Source: UBA2227 sp036677505 (GTDB taxonomy: Bacteria; Bacillota_I; Bacilli_A; Erysipelotrichales; Erysipelotrichaceae). Taken from it: DNA of 64,000 nucleotides. The stretch is from the NCBI GenBank assembly GCA_036677505.1, contig JAVBWK010000021.1:62001-126000 (forward strand), given 5' to 3'. The position numbers and the translations under genes are program-made. Below the pieces are notes generated by a model. The model did no database searches and had not been told where the DNA came from. It saw only the letters and a program-made list of their open reading frames with translations. Positions within the stretch are counted from its first letter, which is position 1. The number at the start of each line of letters is the position of its first letter. Positions 59,323-64,000 of the stretch are shown here, piece by piece.

Positions 59323-60197
59323 ACTTTCTCCTTCACATTCTTACCTAACAATCCGCTGGGCTTAACCAGCAGGATAAGGATCAAAATAGCAAAAACCACC
59401 GCATCTTTATACAACGTACTTCCGTATCCGGCAACATACGTTTCTATCAAACCAATGGCAAAACCGCCGATCATGGCTCCGGGGATAATTCCGATCCCAC
59501 CGAATACAGCAGCTACGAAGGCTTTCAATCCGGGAGTGAATCCCATAAACGGGAATACTTTGATATAATACAAGCCGACCATGATTCCTGCGGCTGCAGC
59601 CAATGCACTGCCGATGGCAAATGTAATCGTTATGACATTATCAACATTGACTCCCATCAGGGTAGCGGCGTCTTTATCGACGGCGACCGATCGCATTGCC
59701 CGCCCCAATTTTGTTTTCGAAACAATAAACTGAAGGATCAGCATCAAAGCTATCGATGTAGCAAAGATGACCAACTGCAACATGTTCAGGCGTAAGCCCA
59801 TAAAAGTAAAAAACCGGTTAGGGATCACTTGCGGGAACGCATAAATATTCGCACCCATAACCATCAGCACACCGTTTTGAATCAGAAATGAAACGCCGAT
59901 GGCAGTAATCAATGCGGCTGTGCGTGTTGATTTGCGCAAAGGTTTGTAAGCAACCCGTTCGATAATGACACCAAACAGGGCTGTAACGGCCATCGCTAAA
60001 ATAAAGGCAAGGTAAATCGGCAAGTTCAAATTCATAACAGCTATCATTCCGACATAGGCACCAAACATAAATATTTCTCCATGAGCGAAGTTTATGAGCT
60101 TGATGATCCCGTAAACCATGGTATAGCCCAGGGCAATCAATGCATAAACTCCGCCAATGGAGAGACCGTTAATCGTCTGTTGTAAAAATTGTTGCAT
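59319..60197 (-). CDS. livH: Branched-chain amino acid ABC permease LivH
   Basis: A 292-residue permease. It shows GGVYALIALGYTMVYGIIKLINFAHGE and AVDKDAATLMGVN, typical of LivH. Start at 60197 chosen from AGGAGG 4 nt upstream. A stable hairpin lies between the binding-protein gene and this gene. Confidence 0.92.
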   Translation of the reverse strand: MQQFLQQTINGLSIGGVYALIALGYTMVYGIIKLINFAHGEIFMFGAYVGMIAVMNLNLPIYLAFILAMAVTALFGVIIERVAYKPLRKSTRTAALITAIGVSFLIQNGVLMVMGANIYAFPQVIPNRFFTFMGLRLNMLQLVIFATSIALMLILQFIVSKTKLGRAMRSVAVDKDAATLMGVNVDNVITITFAIGSALAAAAGIMVGLYYIKVFPFMGFTPGLKAFVAAVFGGIGIIPGAMIGGFAIGLIETYVAGYGSTLYKDAVVFAILILILLVKPSGLLGKNVKEKV

Positions 60198-60221
60198 AGA
60201 ACCTCCTATATTCAATGAAAC

Positions 60222-60252
60222 AAACAGGTGAAAGGGGAACTTTCACCTGTTT
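60222..60252 (-). promoter_or_regulatory. Intercistronic hairpin between livJ and livH
   Basis: Twelve-base-pair perfect stem AAACAGGTGAAA/TTTCACCTGTTT with a 7-nt loop, 22 bp downstream of the livJ stop. Only a weak T-rich tail (GTTTC) follows on the minus strand. Confidence 0.65.
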
Positions 60253-60273
60253 GACAGTACATGTCTTGTCGGA

Positions 60274-61425
60274 TTACGGATTGACGATCGTAGCTTCTAC
60301 CTGAACTCCGTTTTCAAGTTTTACAACGACAGCAGATTTAACCGGATTGTTTAACGCATCAAACGAAATCGTGCCGGTAACGCCTGCGAAATTTGTCGTT
60401 GCCTTTAAAGCGTCACGAACTTTCACCGGATCGGTACCTGCGGATTCGATAGCTGCAAATAACATATAGGCAGCATCATAAGCCAATGCGCTCAATGCAC
60501 TCGGTGCTTCACCGGTTTCAGCTTTATATGCAGTGATGAAATTCTGAACTTTTGCATCGGTGCTCAAAGTCGAGAAGTGGGTGGAGAAATATACGTTATT
60601 GACATTGGCTGCTCCACCGGCCAAATCATTGAGGTCAGGAGATTCAAATCCGTCCGGACCGATAATGGCAACTTCAATACCCATGGCACGAGCCTGACCG
60701 ATGATCAGACCGGCACGAGCGGCATAATCAGCGACAAACAGAACATCAAATTCCCCTAATCCTTTGATTTTTGTCAGCTGAGCACTAAAATCAGTATCTG
60801 TGTCAGTGTAATATTCAACGGTCAGCACTTCACCGCCATTGGATGCAAATTTATCACCAAAGATTTCTGCTAAATCTTTTGCATAATCCGATGAACTTGA
60901 ACCCATGACAACAGCCTTTTTCGCCTGAAGGGTATTGGATGCAAAGTTTGCTAAGACCAATCCTTGGAACGGATCAATGAAACAGGCTCTGAATACCCAT
61001 GGATTGACAGCTGTACCATCCATGGTAACTGCTGCGTTGGTACCTGATGGTGTAAATGCCAATACTTCATACTGTTTTGCTACCGGACCGATCGCAAGGG
61101 TCGGAGCGGATGTAGCAGAACCAAGCATAGCTACCACGCCATCTTCTGTAGCGAGTTTTGTGGCATTTTCCACTGCTTTCGCCGTATCATATGCATTGTC
61201 ATAAACAACCAATTCGACTTGTTTGCCGTCAATTCCACCTTTGGCATTGATTTCTTTAACAGCTAATTGAAAGGCAAGTCTTTCAGGAACTCCGTAAACA
61301 GATACTTCCCCAGTCAATTCCAAATTGACACCGATTTTGATCGTCTCAGCCTCTTTCGGGCCGCAAGCGGTCAATGCACCCAGGACCATCATCACAACGG
61401 CCAGTAATGTGAATAATCTTTTCAT
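60274..61425 (-). CDS. livJ: Branched-chain amino acid-binding lipoprotein
   Basis: A 383-residue solute-binding protein of the LivJ/LivK (Peripla_BP_6) type. A lipobox LTAC gives lipid attachment at Cys21, then IKIGVNLELTGEVSVYG and the two-lobed fold including YDNAYDTAKAVENATKL. It delivers Leu/Ile/Val or a related amino acid to LivHM. First gene of the liv operon; GGAGGG precedes the ATG. Confidence 0.88.
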   Translation of the reverse strand: MKRLFTLLAVVMMVLGALTACGPKEAETIKIGVNLELTGEVSVYGVPERLAFQLAVKEINAKGGIDGKQVELVVYDNAYDTAKAVENATKLATEDGVVAMLGSATSAPTLAIGPVAKQYEVLAFTPSGTNAAVTMDGTAVNPWVFRACFIDPFQGLVLANFASNTLQAKKAVVMGSSSSDYAKDLAEIFGDKFASNGGEVLTVEYYTDTDTDFSAQLTKIKGLGEFDVLFVADYAARAGLIIGQARAMGIEVAIIGPDGFESPDLNDLAGGAANVNNVYFSTHFSTLSTDAKVQNFITAYKAETGEAPSALSALAYDAAYMLFAAIESAGTDPVKVRDALKATTNFAGVTGTISFDALNNPVKSAVVVKLENGVQVEATIVNP

Positions 61426-61454
61426 GAATACCCTCCTCTAGGTAATATGGTTTG

Positions 61455-61483
61455 ATTATAAATGAAAGCAATGTAAATTACAA
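61455..61483 (-). promoter_or_regulatory. Promoter of the liv operon
   Basis: Minus strand TTGTAA (61483-61478), 17 bp, TATAAT (61460-61455). Confidence 0.75.
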
Positions 61484-61504
61484 TGATTATTTTACATTTG
61501 ACGC

Positions 61505-61529
61505 TGAAAACGTTCACACAGTTTTCACA
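61505..61529. repeat. Upstream element of the liv promoter
   Basis: Contains a TGAAAAC-N9-GTTTTCA inverted repeat (61505-61527) and, within it, the phased direct repeat TTCACA-N5-TTCACA (61513-61529) that is also present before the fatty-acid operon. Confidence 0.5.
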
Positions 61530-61545
61530 TTAGCTTTCATCACAT

Positions 61546-61567
61546 TAAAAAACCTCCGAAGAGGTCA
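61546..61567 (-). terminator. Terminator of the ABC-2 operon
   Basis: Minus strand ACCTC-TTCG-GAGGT followed by TTTTTTAA, overlapping the permease stop. Confidence 0.8.
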
Positions 61568-62365
61568 TACGGCAATATCTTTTTTGGAATAGAAATAAAG
61601 TGAAGCACCAATGCCGACGATGAGTGCCACCCCCAGCACAATCAGAGATAATGTGGCAATTCTTTCATCCTCAACGATATCAGCGGCATCAAAGTACTTG
61701 AAAGGAGTGAGATATCGAAGATCCTTTGCGTCTTCACTGAGAGTTGAAACGACACTTGCAAAGTATGTCCCTAATACAACGCCGATTGAAATCGGGTATA
61801 CGGATCTGGCCTTGACCACAAATACGGATATCAGTAAACCGACAGCACCAAATAAAAGATGCATCAGATATGGTCCGATAATCAGCAAGATCAGGATGTT
61901 TACATCATACTCACCTCGGGCATATAAATCAAACAAAATTAAATTACATATACCAAAAGCCAGGTTGAAAATCGTGATGTTTGTAAAAGCTGCCAGCGTT
62001 TTAGCGATCAGAACATTGCTGCGGGTTACCGGACGAGTCAGTAAAAACTCAGCTGTGTGTTCGCTTTCCTCTCTGGAAAGAACACTGATAAACAGCAACA
62101 TGGCATAAATACTGCCAAACAAGGTGATGAATATATATACTTGCGTTCCATAAAAACCCATCGGATCAGCCATTTTCAGCCGGTCAAAATTGAACGCTGC
62201 CACAAGCTCTTTGGGATATTGTTCCATCAACCGTTGAAGCTCAACTGCCTGATCGCGAATGGTCGGAAAGAAGGTCATCAGAAACACACTGAAAAGTATC
62301 ATCGTTACCGTCCAGACGATCAGTGCTGTCCGGTTTCGGGCTAGCTCACGAAAATAGATGGCCAT
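61565..62365 (-). CDS. ABC-2 type transporter permease
   Basis: A 266-residue permease with six membrane helices (NRTALIVWTVTMILFSVFLM; YVFIT-like IFITLFGSIYAML; and further on). It carries the EHTAEFLLTRPVTRSNVLIAKT segment, typical of ABC-2 permeases of the YtrC/NatB kind. It lies 3 nt after its ATPase gene. The cargo is unknown. Confidence 0.82.
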   Translation of the reverse strand: MAIYFRELARNRTALIVWTVTMILFSVFLMTFFPTIRDQAVELQRLMEQYPKELVAAFNFDRLKMADPMGFYGTQVYIFITLFGSIYAMLLFISVLSREESEHTAEFLLTRPVTRSNVLIAKTLAAFTNITIFNLAFGICNLILFDLYARGEYDVNILILLIIGPYLMHLLFGAVGLLISVFVVKARSVYPISIGVVLGTYFASVVSTLSEDAKDLRYLTPFKYFDAADIVEDERIATLSLIVLGVALIVGIGASLYFYSKKDIAV

Positions 62366-62368
62366 GGC

Positions 62369-63253
62369 TTAATCCTCCTTCTGATAAAAATGCATGAATA
62401 TATCTTCTAAACTCGGCTCTTCGATCCAGAGATTTTCAATGCTTGTTTCACTCAACTTTTGCGCTAATGTATTCATATCCCCATTATAAATAAACTCCAT
62501 CTGCCTGTCCTTTATGGTAATGCCCGCACTGCCTTTGATTTCAAAATTAAGCATATCCTTTACATCCGAAAAATTGATACGGATCGTCTTGTACAGACTT
62601 CCTCTTAAATTTTCAACCGAATCAATTTTCAAGATCCGCCCTTCTTTGACGATGGCTACCTGATCGCACATTTTCTGAATTTCACTTAAGACATGCGAGG
62701 AGAAGAAGATCGTCGTCCCGCGTTTGTTCTCCTCTCGCAAAACATCATAAAGTTTATTTTGGATCAACGGATCCAATCCGGAGGTCGGTTCATCAAGAAT
62801 TAAGAGCGGCGGTTTATGAAGCAAGGCCTGAACAATGGCTAACTTTTTCTTATTTCCGGAAGAGAGGTCACTTATCGGTCGGGTCGTATCCACATCCAAG
62901 CGTTCACATAGCGACTTGATTCTCTCCTTCGCTTCTTTATCATAAAACTTCGCCGAGTACTTAAGGAAATCCCCGACTTTCATGTCGTCATAAAAGTTGA
63001 CTTCAGCCGGAACGTATCCGACGCTGTGGCGGATTTTGTGTCCCTCTTTCAAGCAGTCCATCCCAAGGATTTCGGCCGATCCGGAGGTAGCATGAATCAG
63101 TGATAACAAGGTCCGGATCGTCGTTGACTTCCCCGCTCCGTTAGGACCGATGAACCCGTAAATCGACCCTTGCGGTACACTGAAACTCACATCAATGATC
63201 CCTCGGGCTTTACCATAGTATTTCGTTAAGTTCTTTACTTCAATTGCATTCAT
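62369..63253 (-). CDS. ABC transporter ATP-binding protein (ABC-2 partner)
   Basis: A 294-residue ATPase with Walker A GPNGAGKST, signature LSSGNKKKLA, Walker B LLILDEPTSGLDP and SSHVLSEIQ. The C-terminal about 70 residues are an extra regulatory-type domain as in CcmA/NatA relatives. Located 3 nt after the PlsY-like gene and followed 3 nt later by the permease gene. Confidence 0.88.
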   Translation of the reverse strand: MNAIEVKNLTKYYGKARGIIDVSFSVPQGSIYGFIGPNGAGKSTTIRTLLSLIHATSGSAEILGMDCLKEGHKIRHSVGYVPAEVNFYDDMKVGDFLKYSAKFYDKEAKERIKSLCERLDVDTTRPISDLSSGNKKKLAIVQALLHKPPLLILDEPTSGLDPLIQNKLYDVLREENKRGTTIFFSSHVLSEIQKMCDQVAIVKEGRILKIDSVENLRGSLYKTIRINFSDVKDMLNFEIKGSAGITIKDRQMEFIYNGDMNTLAQKLSETSIENLWIEEPSLEDIFMHFYQKED

Positions 63254-63256
63254 GTG

Positions 63257-63976
63257 TTAACCCTTTCTCTTGAATGTTTTATTGAACCAATCGGACATTT
63301 TCAGCATTCCTCGTCCCATCGGTGTCGTTTCCAACATCATTTTCGAATCCACATTGACTACCTTCTTGATTTCAGTATATTGTTTTAAATCAGGCAGCAT
63401 AGCTAATATGACCAAAATATTGACGATGATCGCATATAAGACATACTCCCATCGTGACGTGGTAAACCACAGCCACGGAAGCAACAGCCATAATCCGGCA
63501 AGATACGCCGCAAAGAAATCTTTGACAATCGCAAATCCTAAGAACATTCCGGCAGACATAGTGACGATGGCTCCGATCAAATCAATCGCAAACAACCCGC
63601 CATAATAAGCGGATATTCCCCGACCGCCTTTGAACTTAAAGAAAATCGGCCAGATATGCCCCGCCATCCCACCGACAGCTGCTGTTAACAGGTAGGTCTG
63701 ATCAGGAAACAGCCAACGGAACACAAGTACCGGTATCGTCACTTTCAGGATATCTCCCAAACTGATCAGTAAACCGATCCGCGGACCAAACTGCATCGAA
63801 GCCGCTGCGGCGCCATAACTGCCGACTTTATAGGTAAGATCCGTTCCTTCTACCTTCACTTCCGGATTCACGAATTGTTCATTGGGTCGTAAAATCTTGG
63901 GCACAACCCGGGTAAATGTAACTGAGCCGATCAAATACGTGAGAACAAATGCCATTAGGTGAATCTTCCAGTCCAT
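63257..63976 (-). CDS. Diverged PlsY-like membrane protein
   Basis: A 239-residue protein with about six membrane helices. It keeps the PlsY phosphate-site motif GHIWPIFFKFKGGRG, but the first motif, normally SxGNIGATN, is YKVGSYGAAAAS without the Asn residues, and the third is GDILKVTIP. It is therefore probably not a standard acyl-phosphate:glycerol-3-phosphate acyltransferase, or has altered acyl or acceptor use. First gene in this unit with the ABC-2 ATPase and permease, an unusual partner set. Confidence 0.7.
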   Translation of the reverse strand: MDWKIHLMAFVLTYLIGSVTFTRVVPKILRPNEQFVNPEVKVEGTDLTYKVGSYGAAAASMQFGPRIGLLISLGDILKVTIPVLVFRWLFPDQTYLLTAAVGGMAGHIWPIFFKFKGGRGISAYYGGLFAIDLIGAIVTMSAGMFLGFAIVKDFFAAYLAGLWLLLPWLWFTTSRWEYVLYAIIVNILVILAMLPDLKQYTEIKKVVNVDSKMMLETTPMGRGMLKMSDWFNKTFKRKG

Positions 63977-64000
63977 ACTACCCCTCCGCTTTCTTTACGA

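Overview
The window reads as a chromosomal segment of a low-to-mid GC Bacillota (Firmicutes). The evidence is Gram-positive style Shine-Dalgarno sites (AGGAGG type) before almost every gene, intrinsic terminators with T-tracts, a guanine riboswitch, an acc/fab operon built on FabK, PadR and PucR regulators, and TGA used as a stop (many ATGA overlaps). An affiliation near the Erysipelotrichia is possible, but it is a guess from gene content. No phage, transposon, CRISPR array or rRNA was seen. One tRNA gene, tRNA-Leu(UAG), is present.

Layout. 0-6 kb: a DUF1287 protein, a VOC protein with a 27-residue membrane peptide, a heterodimeric ABC exporter under a MarR regulator with a clear operator, and a YhhN-family protein. 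6-12 kb: a ferritin-like DUF2202 protein behind three phased direct repeats, a DUF4230 protein in AT-rich DNA, an iron alcohol dehydrogenase, a flavin reductase and a PadR/DUF1700/DUF4097 stress-type operon. 12-24 kb: a complete type II fatty-acid operon (acpP-accB-accC-accD-accA-fabH-fabK-fabK-like-fabD-fabG-fabF-fabZ-plsC), read leftward, with divergent birA. 24-34 kb: a subtilisin, an amidohydrolase, a PII-like protein with a CPA2 antiporter, a C39-like protein, cvpA-reductase-ndk, a second alcohol dehydrogenase and two small membrane proteins.

34-51 kb is the accessory core, a purine and ureide catabolism region. It holds an eight-kilobase leftward operon (allH-fdrA/allF-allG, an Nramp-superfamily protein lacking the metal ligands, an amidase-signature hydrolase and a lactate-permease family protein), a PucR regulator, a guanine-riboswitch-controlled NCS2 purine permease, and a three-subunit xanthine dehydrogenase operon with MocA, an uncharacterised membrane protein and a THEP1-like NTPase. 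A plausible route is import of purines, oxidation to urate, ureide breakdown by enzymes outside the window, then phosphorolysis of oxalurate by AllFGH to carbamoyl phosphate and oxamate. The amidase and the permease would then hydrolyse or move oxamate. Carbamate kinase was not found in the window.

51-64 kb: a zinc metallopeptidase, a spermidine-synthase-like protein, a MhqO/MhqR-type dioxygenase-regulator pair, a lipoprotein, tRNA-Leu, a HAD phosphatase, a liv branched-chain amino acid ABC transporter ending in a CBS-ACT protein, and an ABC-2 exporter with a diverged PlsY-like protein. The liv and fatty-acid operons share a phased TTCACA-N5-TTCACA element upstream of their promoters, which hints at joint control.
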